A stretch of DNA of 64,000 nucleotides from Proteiniclasticum ruminis DSM 24773 (lineage in GTDB: Bacteria > Bacillota > Clostridia > Clostridiales > Clostridiaceae): the NCBI RefSeq assembly GCF_000701905.1, contig NZ_KL370832.1, forward strand, positions 285,357 through 349,356, in the 5' to 3' direction. Below are positions 42,309 through 50,616 of the stretch, one piece after another. A program made the position numbers and the translations under genes. The notes beneath the pieces are model-generated. The model saw nothing but the letters and a program-made list of their open reading frames with translations. It was not told where the DNA came from and searched no databases. Numbering within the stretch: position 1 is the first letter of the stretch; each line of letters starts with the position of its first letter.

Positions 42309-44627
42309 ATGATACGAAGCAAGATTTCAAAAACCCATATTAAGCTGTTTTTACTCTCTTCACTGGTGCTCACGGGGATCTTCCTGTTTCTGGGATATCT
42401 CATGCTGAGCAGTATAGAGCGGTATGCGTTCCAAGAGAAAATGAAAAGCTCGGTGAATACCGCAAAAGCCTATTCCTATAGTGTGTCCAAGAACATCGCG
42501 GCCAGGGATGCGCTCATCACTCTTCTGAATGAAAAGATTGAGATTGCCGGAGAGACCCTTCTCATCCATGGGGGCCTTGTGGAGGAGAATCTGACAGAAC
42601 TTGCCGAAGATCTTAAGGTGGATACCATCGATCTTTATAACTCGGAAGGCGTCATTATTGCCTCCACGATTCCTGAAAACATTGGATGGACAATCTACGA
42701 GGGGCATCCGGTGTACAGCTTCTATAAGAGCAGTGAACGAAGCTATGTGGAAGAGATCAGAACCGACACCATATCCGGACTGGATTTTAAATTTGGGTAC
42801 TTCCGCCTCCAGGATGGCGGGTTTTTCCAGGTGGGGGTATCTGCGGAATCCATCAATGAGTTCATCAGCAGTTTTGCCCTCATGGAAGCGTTTGGGGAAA
42901 TCAAGAAGAGCAATGCCCTCACTTGCCTCTGCTTCATCGATCCCTCCCATAGCGTGGTGGCAAGCACCGATCCGGACAATGTGTCCAAGGTGGTCACAGA
43001 TCCAGAGGTGTTGGAACTCCTAGAGAGAAATATAGAAAGCGGTAAACTTTTTAACGTAGAGGATCGGGAAGTCTACCAGACCTATGTCCCCATCTATCAT
43101 GAAGAGGAAAGAATTGGGACCCTCATGGTGGGAGAAGACTTCACCTCCACCAGAAGACTCATAGACAGAGTCTCCTACGCGGGCATCGTGATTTTAGTGT
43201 CCCTTTATGCTGGTATTATTTTCCTTCTTCTGTCTACCCAGAGAAAGAACAAGGAGCTTCTGGAAGCTGCGTACTTTGATGAAGCGTCAGAGCTGCCGAA
43301 CCAGAGGCTTTTACGGGAGATTCTGGAGGAAAGACGGATGGGGGAAGAGCCGAAGAAGCAGGCAGTGGTATTAATACAGTCTTTGGAGTATAAGAATCTT
43401 CATCATGAATACGGCAATGAGCACCTGAAAGATTTGGTGAAAGTCATGGTGAAGCGGATCACCGAAGAATGCAGATTCTCTGTGCAGGTCTTCAGCTATA
43501 CAGAAGACCGGTTCCTGGTGCTAGTGGAAGACTATGAGTCTAAAAATGAGCTGGTGGCCCTCACAAAGGAAATCACCAAGGTCATGGAGCTTCCTGTAAG
43601 AACCACCAAGGGTATCGACATCCTGAAGGTGAAATTCGGCATCACAGAGATCAAGCAAGATAACGCCCAAAGAAGTCTGGACCGAATTCTGAAAGAAGCT
43701 TCTGTGGCTCTTTCCACCATCAGCAAAGCAGATAAGGTGAACTATGCCTTCTTCTCTGAGCTTTCCGGAAGAAAACTTCAGATGGAGGAAGTGGTGGAGC
43801 AGGAACTGAGAAGCGTCATTGCTGATGATTACATGACCTCTTTTTATCTGGTATTCCAGCCTCTGGTATCCATGGAAGATGGATCCATTGTGGCCTTTGA
43901 GGCTTTGTCGAGATTCGTCTCCAAGAAGTACGGCGAGATTCCTCCGGTGAAGTTTATTGAGATTGCGGAAAAGAAGGATCTCATTTTGCCCATCGGTAAA
44001 ATCATCCTGACAAAGGCTTGCCGATATGCAAAAAAACTGAAAGACAAAGGCTATGGCCATATCAGAGTCTCAGTGAATATTTCTGGTCTTCAGATCCTCA
44101 GTGAGGAGTTTCTGGATGATACGCTGAAAACCATGGAAAAAGAGCAGGTGGACGGTAGCAGCCTTATGTTTGAAATCAGTGAGAATTCCCTGGTGGACCA
44201 TGTGGATACCTTAAACGAGAAGCTTCAGGTGCTTCGGGAGAAGGGGGTTCTTATTTCTCTGGACAACTTCGGTGTAGGATCTTCCTCTCTACATCATCTG
44301 AAAGGACTTCGTGTGGATATGCTGAAAATTGACAAGCTCTTCATTGGTCCTCTGTCCAAAGGAGACCCTTCCACCCTCATCACCAAGGACATCATCAACA
44401 TGGCAAAAGGCATGGGTCTTCAGGTGGTGGCAGAAGGTGTGGAGGAAGAAGGTCAGCTGGATTACCTCGCTAAGCATTCCTGCGATCTGGTCCAGGGGTA
44501 TCTGTTGAGTTCGCCGCTGGAAGAGGAGGAGGCAAATCTTCTGCTCATTGCGAGCCCTTTCGTCCTATGGCCGAAGGTCATGGAGAAAAACAGGATCTAT
44601 CATGGAACAGCCAGTCAGGAAAGCTAA
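42309..44627 (+). CDS. Membrane sensor with degenerate GGDEF and degenerate EAL, copy 4
   Basis: 772 residues, same plan as copies 1-3: TM1 about 13-34, sensor with 'NIGWTIYEGHPVYSF' and 'RTDTISGLDFKFGYFRLQDGG', TM2 about 288-312, GGDEF-like domain with TEDRF (398-402), EAL domain about 500-740. In the EAL domain the motif EAL (531-533) is kept, but DDFGTG has become DNFGVG (D652, N653), 'EITES' is 'EISEN', and the 'GYSS' is 'GSSS'. The second Asp of the DD pair binds metal in active enzymes, so catalysis is probably lost and it may act as a cyclic di-GMP receptor. GGAAAGGAGC precedes ATG 42309. It is followed by the long space before pilD. Confidence 0.9.
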   Translation: MIRSKISKTHIKLFLLSSLVLTGIFLFLGYLMLSSIERYAFQEKMKSSVNTAKAYSYSVSKNIAARDALITLLNEKIEIAGETLLIHGGLVEENLTELAEDLKVDTIDLYNSEGVIIASTIPENIGWTIYEGHPVYSFYKSSERSYVEEIRTDTISGLDFKFGYFRLQDGGFFQVGVSAESINEFISSFALMEAFGEIKKSNALTCLCFIDPSHSVVASTDPDNVSKVVTDPEVLELLERNIESGKLFNVEDREVYQTYVPIYHEEERIGTLMVGEDFTSTRRLIDRVSYAGIVILVSLYAGIIFLLLSTQRKNKELLEAAYFDEASELPNQRLLREILEERRMGEEPKKQAVVLIQSLEYKNLHHEYGNEHLKDLVKVMVKRITEECRFSVQVFSYTEDRFLVLVEDYESKNELVALTKEITKVMELPVRTTKGIDILKVKFGITEIKQDNAQRSLDRILKEASVALSTISKADKVNYAFFSELSGRKLQMEEVVEQELRSVIADDYMTSFYLVFQPLVSMEDGSIVAFEALSRFVSKKYGEIPPVKFIEIAEKKDLILPIGKIILTKACRYAKKLKDKGYGHIRVSVNISGLQILSEEFLDDTLKTMEKEQVDGSSLMFEISENSLVDHVDTLNEKLQVLREKGVLISLDNFGVGSSSLHHLKGLRVDMLKIDKLFIGPLSKGDPSTLITKDIINMAKGMGLQVVAEGVEEEGQLDYLAKHSCDLVQGYLLSSPLEEEEANLLLIASPFVLWPKVMEKNRIYHGTASQES

Positions 44628-44837
44628 AATAGGAATGTTCATATCTAAAGCGCAGACTAAAGATGTGAAAGAACCTGTGAACAGTCTTCATTGGGTGATA
44701 CCACTTTGAAATCGTCATATTTCGTGATGATTCCTGATAAGTAGCTAATGAGGTTACAAGAGTTGTATATAATTAAAAATCATTGAATATGAATTCCGGT
44801 TTTTATTCGATTTTCCGCTAAAATAATGAACGTTCTG

Positions 44838-44867
44838 TTGATAATGATTCTGATACAATGGTATAAT
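44838..44867 (+). promoter_or_regulatory. Promoter of the pil operon
   Basis: TTGATA (44838-44843), 18-base spacer, TATAAT (44862-44867). About 290 bases before pilD, so the mRNA would have a long 5' leader. Confidence 0.6.
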
Positions 44868-45016
44868 CAATATATAATTCACTGGAAGAGTAATAAACCA
44901 CATAAACGGCATAAATCCATAGATAAAGATATCCATGAAGCGCATAGAGAAGAGGAATAGACGATTATTTTCGTAGGATAGTTTCTAAATGTGCTGAGTG
45001 GATTTGTTTAGAAGAA

Positions 45017-45047
45017 GAACATACAGAGATGTTCAATAATTTTTTTC
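45017..45047 (+). terminator. Terminator-like hairpin inside the pil leader
   Basis: GAACAT (45017-45022) pairs with ATGTTC (45029-45034), followed after six bases by TTTTTTTTC. It lies between the promoter and pilD, so it could act as an attenuator. Confidence 0.55.
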
Positions 45048-45154
45048 TTCAGAATTCTCAAAGAGTTTCTGTTGATTTTTAGAAAGATTAAATCTGCTTC
45101 CGCATTTTTACGAAAGAAGCAGGGACAAAAGAACAGATTTAGCAGGAGGGCGCC

Positions 45155-45925
45155 ATGCATCCATTGATACTTGTTTATACTTTCATCTTAGGCACACTCA
45201 TCGGATCTTTTCTCAATGTGGTGGTGTACAGAGTACCCCGGGAGGAATCCTTAAGTTTTCCTCCATCCCACTGTCCGTCCTGCAATACAAGGCTGAAGGC
45301 CTATGATCTGGTTCCGGTAGTGAGCTACCTATTTCTTGGGGGGAAATGCAGAACCTGTAAAACCGCAATTTCCATCCGGTATCCTCTGGTGGAAATGCTT
45401 ACTGGACTGCTCTTTCTTGTGACGGTGATAAAGTTTGGCGTCAGCTTGGAAGGACTGAAGTATCTTCTGGTCATTGCGCTCCTTCTTCCTGTTGCACTCA
45501 TCGACTATGACCACACCATCATTCCAGACCGGCTGAATGTGGGGATATTTCTCACAGCGCTGATCTTCCTTCTATTGGAAGTGTATCTCGGAAACGCAGC
45601 CTTCAGGGATTTATTGAATCCTCTCTATGGCATGGTTCTCGGAGGCGGGTTTTTCCTTTTCATCGCGGTGGTGACAAAAGGAGCCATGGGCGGAGGGGAT
45701 ATCAAGCTCATGGCAGCACTTGGGTTTCTTTTTGGAACAGCAAACACGCTGCTTCTCATGTTTCTCTCTTTCGTATTAGGCGGATTTCTATCATCGCTCC
45801 TACTTCTACTGAAGATCAAGAAACGGAAAGACTACATTCCATTTGGACCTTTCATCTGCGCGTCAGCGCTGCTGGTGATTTTTTATGGTGAACCGATTCT
45901 ATCGTGGTACTTGAATATTGGATAA
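45155..45925 (+). CDS. pilD: Prepilin peptidase PilD
   Basis: 256 residues, about seven helices. The N-terminal methyltransferase/zinc part has four cysteines (C40, C43, C65, C68). The two catalytic aspartates of the protease appear at D117 ('ALIDYDHTIIPDRLN') and D182 ('GGGDIKLMAALG'). It removes the leader from type IV prepilins and N-methylates the new N-terminus at the cytoplasmic membrane. AGGAGGGCG precedes ATG 45155. First gene of the pil unit; pilM starts 17 bases later. Confidence 0.95.
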   Translation: MHPLILVYTFILGTLIGSFLNVVVYRVPREESLSFPPSHCPSCNTRLKAYDLVPVVSYLFLGGKCRTCKTAISIRYPLVEMLTGLLFLVTVIKFGVSLEGLKYLLVIALLLPVALIDYDHTIIPDRLNVGIFLTALIFLLLEVYLGNAAFRDLLNPLYGMVLGGGFFLFIAVVTKGAMGGGDIKLMAALGFLFGTANTLLLMFLSFVLGGFLSSLLLLLKIKKRKDYIPFGPFICASALLVIFYGEPILSWYLNIG

Positions 45926-45941
45926 AAGGGGGCAGAGATCT

Positions 45942-46988
45942 ATGTTTAGCAGTGGAGATAAAGAAAGAATTGTCATAGAGGTGGGCGCTGGTTTGACCAA
46001 AGTGCTGGTGGGCACTTCCGCTGGAAAGAAAAAGCGTGGCGGTACTGGCGGGGAAAGCCTCCTCATTAAAGACACCTTTTCATTGAGAACCCCGAAAGGC
46101 AGATTGCCGGAAACTTCCACCTATTCGGATATGGACAAAACCTATACACCGGAGTTTGACAGAGCGGCGCTTCTAAAAGAAATCAGTGAAAAGCTCAGAC
46201 AGAAGAAGATCAAAGCGGAGGAAGTCATCATCACTGTGGGGGACCGGTCTGTGGTATCCAGAGAAATGGTGCTGCCCAAGGTGGAGGAGGACAAGCTGAA
46301 AGGCATTGTCAGTTACGAGCTTCAGGAGTTTCTCCCCATCGATCCGAAGCAGTATCTCATCGATTTCAAAGTGGTGGAAGAGGTGAAGGTAGGAGAACTG
46401 GATAAGTATAAGCTCATCGTGGCAGCACTTCCAAAGAAGGAAGGACAGTTTTATCATGGGTTTGTCCAGGAACTTGGCAAAGAGCCTTTTGCGCTGGACC
46501 TTACGTCCAACGCCATTTCCAAACTCTTTGACCGGAATCTGAAAATCAACGGAAGGGTCAGAGACCTGGAAAAGGAAACCTATGCTTACATTGACATCGG
46601 AGATGCCAGTATCAAGCTGCACATTCTGGAAAAGGGCATTCTGAAGTTCACCCGTACCATTGAAGGTGGAATCCAGAACATTAATGGTGCATATGAGGAC
46701 AAGATTCTGGAGAGTGATGAGTCTTTAGACTATATCAGGAAATGGATTGGTTCCTTGGAGCAAATGTTCAAATTCTATACCAGCCGTGAAATGAACCGCA
46801 GAATTGACCATATTTTCCTTTATGGCGGCGGGACGCTCATTCCGAATATCGAAAAGCACTTCTCAGATCTCACAGGAGTTTCCGCTGAAATCATCAAGGA
46901 GATCGAGAATGTGGAGCTGCATAAGGATTGTGCTTATTTTCCATTGCCGCTGTTTCTTAATACCGCAGCATCCTTAATCAGAAGGTAG
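45942..46988 (+). CDS. pilM: Type IV pilus assembly protein PilM
   Basis: 348 residues, actin-like fold: 'VIEVGAGLTKVLVGTSA' at the start, 'AYIDIGDASIKLHILEKG' (phosphate-binding) and 'IFLYGGGTLIPNIEKHF' near the end. PilM is the cytoplasmic ring that binds the N-terminus of PilN and links the motor to the inner-membrane complex. The insert around residues 25-50 (Lys/Gly/Ser-rich, then 'KDTFSLRTPKGRL') is longer than in the Proteobacterial protein. AAAGGGGGC precedes ATG 45942; an upstream in-frame ATG at 45918 overlaps pilD. It has a short overlap-free link to pilN (9 bases). Confidence 0.93.
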   Translation: MFSSGDKERIVIEVGAGLTKVLVGTSAGKKKRGGTGGESLLIKDTFSLRTPKGRLPETSTYSDMDKTYTPEFDRAALLKEISEKLRQKKIKAEEVIITVGDRSVVSREMVLPKVEEDKLKGIVSYELQEFLPIDPKQYLIDFKVVEEVKVGELDKYKLIVAALPKKEGQFYHGFVQELGKEPFALDLTSNAISKLFDRNLKINGRVRDLEKETYAYIDIGDASIKLHILEKGILKFTRTIEGGIQNINGAYEDKILESDESLDYIRKWIGSLEQMFKFYTSREMNRRIDHIFLYGGGTLIPNIEKHFSDLTGVSAEIIKEIENVELHKDCAYFPLPLFLNTAASLIRR

Positions 46989-46997
46989 GTGACGTGG

Positions 46998-47588
46998 ATG
47001 AAAGACTTTAATTTTTTTGATGAACTCGTGGTGAGCCGGAAGAAAAAAACTTCCTCTTCCACCTATATACTTTTATCTGCCATCCTGCTGTTTGCAGTAC
47101 TTGGTCTTATTTCATTTTATTATATTCACCAGTTCAGCGCTCTAAAGGATGAAAACGCCATGCTTCAGGGGCAGCTGAACGATCCAAACCATAAAAAGGC
47201 CTATGAGGAGGCCCAGTCTCTTCAGGGACAGCTGGCGGAGATGGAGAAAGAAAAGATGGACATTGAAAAGGTCCATGATGAAGTCCTTGCCTCCAGAGTC
47301 ATAAACAGCTTGCTGCTGAAGGAAATCTCTTTAGCAAAGCCTGACGCCGTAGCCATCCAGGCCATCACCTTCACAAGAGAGGGTGTGAACATTTCTGGTT
47401 CTTCCATCAATTATGATCTAATTGCGAAATTTGAGCATAATCTTCGTGGCAATGAACGTTTTGACGGACAGTTCATTCCAACCATCCAGAAGCTGGATGA
47501 CGAGTATTACAGCTTTACCTTAGGCTTCACATTCAGGCAGCCGGAAGAGCCGCTGGAAGGGGAGGATGATGTCAATGGCGAAGGATAA
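46998..47588 (+). CDS. pilN: Type IV pilus assembly protein PilN
   Basis: 196 residues. The start 'MKDFNFFDELVVS' is the PilM-binding motif of PilN ('INL'-like in Gram-negatives), then one transmembrane helix (about 24-45), a coiled coil (about 50-95), and a ferredoxin-like membrane-proximal domain. ATG 46998 follows AAGGTAGGTG; GTG 46989 is in frame immediately after the pilM stop. The end overlaps the start of the pilO-like gene (47575 versus stop 47588), so translation is coupled. Confidence 0.88.
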   Translation: MKDFNFFDELVVSRKKKTSSSTYILLSAILLFAVLGLISFYYIHQFSALKDENAMLQGQLNDPNHKKAYEEAQSLQGQLAEMEKEKMDIEKVHDEVLASRVINSLLLKEISLAKPDAVAIQAITFTREGVNISGSSINYDLIAKFEHNLRGNERFDGQFIPTIQKLDDEYYSFTLGFTFRQPEEPLEGEDDVNGEG

Positions 47589-48717
47589 AAGAAAGAAAAG
47601 TCCAGGAAAACAGTTTACCACAAGAGAAACGGTCCTTCTCATTGTTCTTGGATTCGCAGCAGTGATTTATGGGTTCTATACCTTTATTCTTCTTCCCACC
47701 ATGGAAGAAATCGCCGTGCTGGAAACGGAGAATCAGACCCTGGAGAGTGAATACACCCAGCGTCTTGCTGTGATCAACCAGAAGGAAGGTCTTCTTACGA
47801 AACTGAACGAAACCGCAATTTCTTTGGATGCCTATAAAAAGCAGTATTTTGCCACCACCAATCAGGAGCATTTCATCAAAGTCATGGAGACGGAAATCAT
47901 CGATGAGAATCTGGAGGTGGAGAGCCTTTCTTTCACAGGAAATCAGCCCTCAACAGAGTTCATCAGTGAAGAAGGGCAGCAGTCTGTCATAGAGAGCAGC
48001 ATTGTAACCTTTCCTTTTTCTGGCACCTATGTAAGCTTCATGGATCTCATCCGAAGAGTGGAGCAGTATGGGGAAATGATCCGAATCAATACTCTGGATG
48101 TCACCTATAAATCAATGCCTGAACGGGCATACTCCACCAGCAGCCAGTGGGTGCAGTCTGGTTATTATGAAACGCCTCTTTATCAGGGGAATATTGCCAT
48201 AGAGTTCTTCACCGTTCCTCAGGACTATGAGAATCCATGGTACAGCACCATTCCAGACTACAATAAGGCCCAGCAGAATACAGACAGTCTCTTTACGTAT
48301 GATGACGGAGGACTTTCCATTCCACCTTTCTTTGTGGAAAGGGAAGAGGATTCAACCGGTGGGCAGATTGTTTCTGGCGGAGGTTCCGGTTCTGGAACTA
48401 CAGGGTCTACCGGAGGCACAGGGTCCACTGGATCCACAGGGTCCACTGGATCCACAGGCGGCTCTGGAACAACTGGATCTACGGGCGGTACTGGTTCTAC
48501 AGGTGGTACAGGTACGGGAACAGGTTCTCAAGGGACACCTTCAGATGATGAACCGGCCACTTATCTGGTGAAACCAGGGGATACGCTATTCAGCATTGCC
48601 ATGGAATTCTACCAGTCCAAAGAACCTGTAGAAGACATCATGGCACTGAATAACATTACAAGTCCTTACGATCTTCAGAGCGGCACCATCATCAAGCTGC
48701 CTTATTATGGAAAATAG
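47575..48717 (+). CDS. pilO: PilO-like pilus protein fused to a C-terminal LysM domain
   Basis: 380 residues. Residues 1-15 are basic, TM helix about 18-38, coiled coil about 45-85, PilO ferredoxin-like fold about 90-210, then a low-complexity linker (about 262-323) of Gly, Ser and Thr repeats, and a LysM domain about 327-378 ('YLVKPGDTLFSIAMEFYQ...IIKLPYY'). PilO with PilN aligns the inner-membrane platform; LysM binds peptidoglycan N-acetylglucosamine. The fusion suggests that the platform is tied to the cell wall, a sensible need in a Gram-positive. The linker DNA (about 48361-48545) is a repeat of ACTGG/TCCACAGG units. Starts at ATG 47566, 47569 and 47575 are possible; 47575 has the best spacing from GGAGG (47561-47565). 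Confidence 0.85.
   Translation: MAKDKRKKSPGKQFTTRETVLLIVLGFAAVIYGFYTFILLPTMEEIAVLETENQTLESEYTQRLAVINQKEGLLTKLNETAISLDAYKKQYFATTNQEHFIKVMETEIIDENLEVESLSFTGNQPSTEFISEEGQQSVIESSIVTFPFSGTYVSFMDLIRRVEQYGEMIRINTLDVTYKSMPERAYSTSSQWVQSGYYETPLYQGNIAIEFFTVPQDYENPWYSTIPDYNKAQQNTDSLFTYDDGGLSIPPFFVEREEDSTGGQIVSGGGSGSGTTGSTGGTGSTGSTGSTGSTGGSGTTGSTGGTGSTGGTGTGTGSQGTPSDDEPATYLVKPGDTLFSIAMEFYQSKEPVEDIMALNNITSPYDLQSGTIIKLPYYGK
48361..48545 (+). repeat. Low-complexity Gly/Ser/Thr-coding repeat in pilO
   Basis: Repeats based on ACAGGGTCCACTGGATCC and similar units encode STGSTG/GTGSTGG stretches. The copies are close to identical in part of the tract, so unit number could vary between strains. Confidence 0.7.
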
Positions 48718-48829
48718 ATTCTTTATCCTTCACCGCTAAAATCATAGGGAGAGGGAAGAAGCAGATCGTTTTGATGATTAAATTACGTAATTCTAAGATA
48801 ATGACGGTGCAGGGTAACGAGGTGTTAAA

Positions 48830-50509
48830 ATGGCCACCAAAAGAAAACTGGGGGATCTTCTCATTGATCTGGGACTCATCAGTGAAAATAATCTGAATGC
48901 GGTGCTGGAAAAACAGAAGATCACCAAGAAAAAACTTGGAGAAATACTAATTGAAGAGAAATATCTGACAGAACGTGAGTTTTTTGAAGTGCTGGAATTT
49001 CAGCTGGGCGTGCCCTATGTGGATCTTGACAGATTCTCCATTGAATCTGATGCACCAAAGCTTATCACCGCAAATCTTGCCAAAAGACATACAGTCATTC
49101 CGGTATCCATTGTGGACGAAACGCTGACCCTAGCCATGAATGATCCGCTGGATCTTTTGGCTATAGATGATGTGAAACTGGCCACAAAGCTTGAGGTCAA
49201 GCCGGTCATTGCTGGAAAACATGCCATACTGGACGCCATCGACTTTTTCTATGAGAAAGAAGATGCAGAGAAAGCCATTGAAGAGTTCCGTAAAGAATTT
49301 GACGAAGGCGAACTGGAAGGCATGGATGAGGAGATGCTCAATGACATCAACAATGCACCCGTGGTGCGCCTCATCAACTCCATCATCAGCCAGGCGGTAA
49401 AATTAAGAGCCAGTGACATCCATATAGAGCCCTTTGAAAAGAAACTGAAGGTCCGTTGCAGAGTGGATGGAGACCTTATTGAGGTCATGAGGCCCTCAAA
49501 AGCTGCTCACGCAGCCATTGTGACCAGAATCAAGATCATGGGTAAAATGGACATTTCTGAAAGACGAAAACCCCAGGACGGACGTATGGAAAAAGCCATT
49601 GACGGCCGTGTGGTAGATATGCGTATTTCAGTTCTGCCCACGGTCTTTGGTGAAAAAGTCGTTATCAGAATTCTGGACCGAACCAGTTTCATGATGACCA
49701 AAGAAGAGCTGGGCTTCACAGAAAACAATCTAACTCTCTTCAATCAGGTCATGAGAAACCCCAATGGGATCATACTCATCACAGGACCCACAGGCAGCGG
49801 TAAATCCACCACCCTTTATACGGTGCTGGCGGAAATGAACCAGCCGGACAAAAACATCGTCACTGTAGAAGATCCAGTGGAATACTCTTTAGATGGCATC
49901 AACCAGGTGCAGGTGAACCCCAAAGCGGACCTCACCTTTGCCACAGGGCTAAGATCCATTCTAAGGCAGGACCCGGACATCATCATGGTAGGAGAAATTA
50001 GAGACCCGGAAACGGTGAACATTGCCATCCGTGCGGCCATCACAGGGCACCTGGTACTGAGTACCATCCATACCAATGATACGGCCAGCACCATTACAAG
50101 ACTGGTGAACATGGGTATTGACCCGTATCTAATCTCTTCCTCTGTGGTGGGCATTGTAGCCCAGAGACTAGTGAAGAGGATCTGTACTCACTGCAAGATC
50201 TCCTACGAGATTGACGATAAAAACGCACTTCTTGTGGGGATTCCAGAAAAGACTCAGGTGTACCGCGGAGAAGGATGCACCAAGTGTAACGGTACCGGAA
50301 CTTCAGGCCGTACGGCAGTTCATGAAGTCATGGTGGTGGATAGAGAGATCCGTAATATGATCAACGAGGGTCATAGTATTGATGAAATTAAAGATAAAGC
50401 CATTTCATCTGGAATGCACACCTTAAAGGATGCTTGCCGTGAGCTGCTTCTGAAAGGGATCATCACCATGGATGAAATGCTGAAAATCACCTACAGTACA
50501 GAAGCATAG
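48830..50509 (+). CDS. pilB: Type IV pilus extension ATPase PilB
   Basis: 559 residues. N-terminal domain about 1-150 looks like MshEN: 'LGDLLIDLGLISENNLNAVL' then 'LGEILIEEKYLTEREFFEVLEFQ', the paired LG-x2-L-[VI]-x-L motif of domains that bind cyclic di-GMP in MshE. The ATPase core has Walker A GPTGSGKST at 319-327, an Asp box and a His box, and the zinc-binding C452, C455, C483, C486 ('CTHC', 'CTKCNG'). It powers pilus extension. The 112-base space before it carries no obvious terminator. ATG 48830 follows GAGGTG. Confidence 0.93.
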   Translation: MATKRKLGDLLIDLGLISENNLNAVLEKQKITKKKLGEILIEEKYLTEREFFEVLEFQLGVPYVDLDRFSIESDAPKLITANLAKRHTVIPVSIVDETLTLAMNDPLDLLAIDDVKLATKLEVKPVIAGKHAILDAIDFFYEKEDAEKAIEEFRKEFDEGELEGMDEEMLNDINNAPVVRLINSIISQAVKLRASDIHIEPFEKKLKVRCRVDGDLIEVMRPSKAAHAAIVTRIKIMGKMDISERRKPQDGRMEKAIDGRVVDMRISVLPTVFGEKVVIRILDRTSFMMTKEELGFTENNLTLFNQVMRNPNGIILITGPTGSGKSTTLYTVLAEMNQPDKNIVTVEDPVEYSLDGINQVQVNPKADLTFATGLRSILRQDPDIIMVGEIRDPETVNIAIRAAITGHLVLSTIHTNDTASTITRLVNMGIDPYLISSSVVGIVAQRLVKRICTHCKISYEIDDKNALLVGIPEKTQVYRGEGCTKCNGTGTSGRTAVHEVMVVDREIRNMINEGHSIDEIKDKAISSGMHTLKDACRELLLKGIITMDEMLKITYSTEA

Positions 50510-50616
50510 GAAGCGATCAGTCTGAGAAATGGCTGATCGAAACATGGATCCTAACGGATGGAATTCTACTCTAGGAAGGAAAGGAGCATCGGGTGAAGAC
50601 TCGGTGAAGGTGCAAG

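Larger units (their letters stand above)
44628..45154. other. Long leader region before the pilus operon
   Basis: 527 bases without a gene. It contains a promoter at 44838-44867 and, 3' of it, a leader of about 280 bases holding a terminator-like hairpin (45017-45047), and two overlapping hairpins near 45090-45140: CTGCTTC/GAAGCAG (45094-45100 with 45116-45122) and AAATCTG/CAGATTT (45090-45096 with 45134-45140), which share bases and are therefore mutually exclusive. Confidence 0.6.

Noticed and set aside
44628-45154. Cyclic di-GMP riboswitch
   Set aside because: The conserved core sequences of class I and class II that I know could not be aligned; only generic hairpins are visible. Kept as a leader finding without naming a class.
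48227-48571. 114-codon plus frame with Pro/Gln-rich product
   Set aside because: It is the shifted reading of the pilO linker repeat; the real frame carries PilO and LysM domains.
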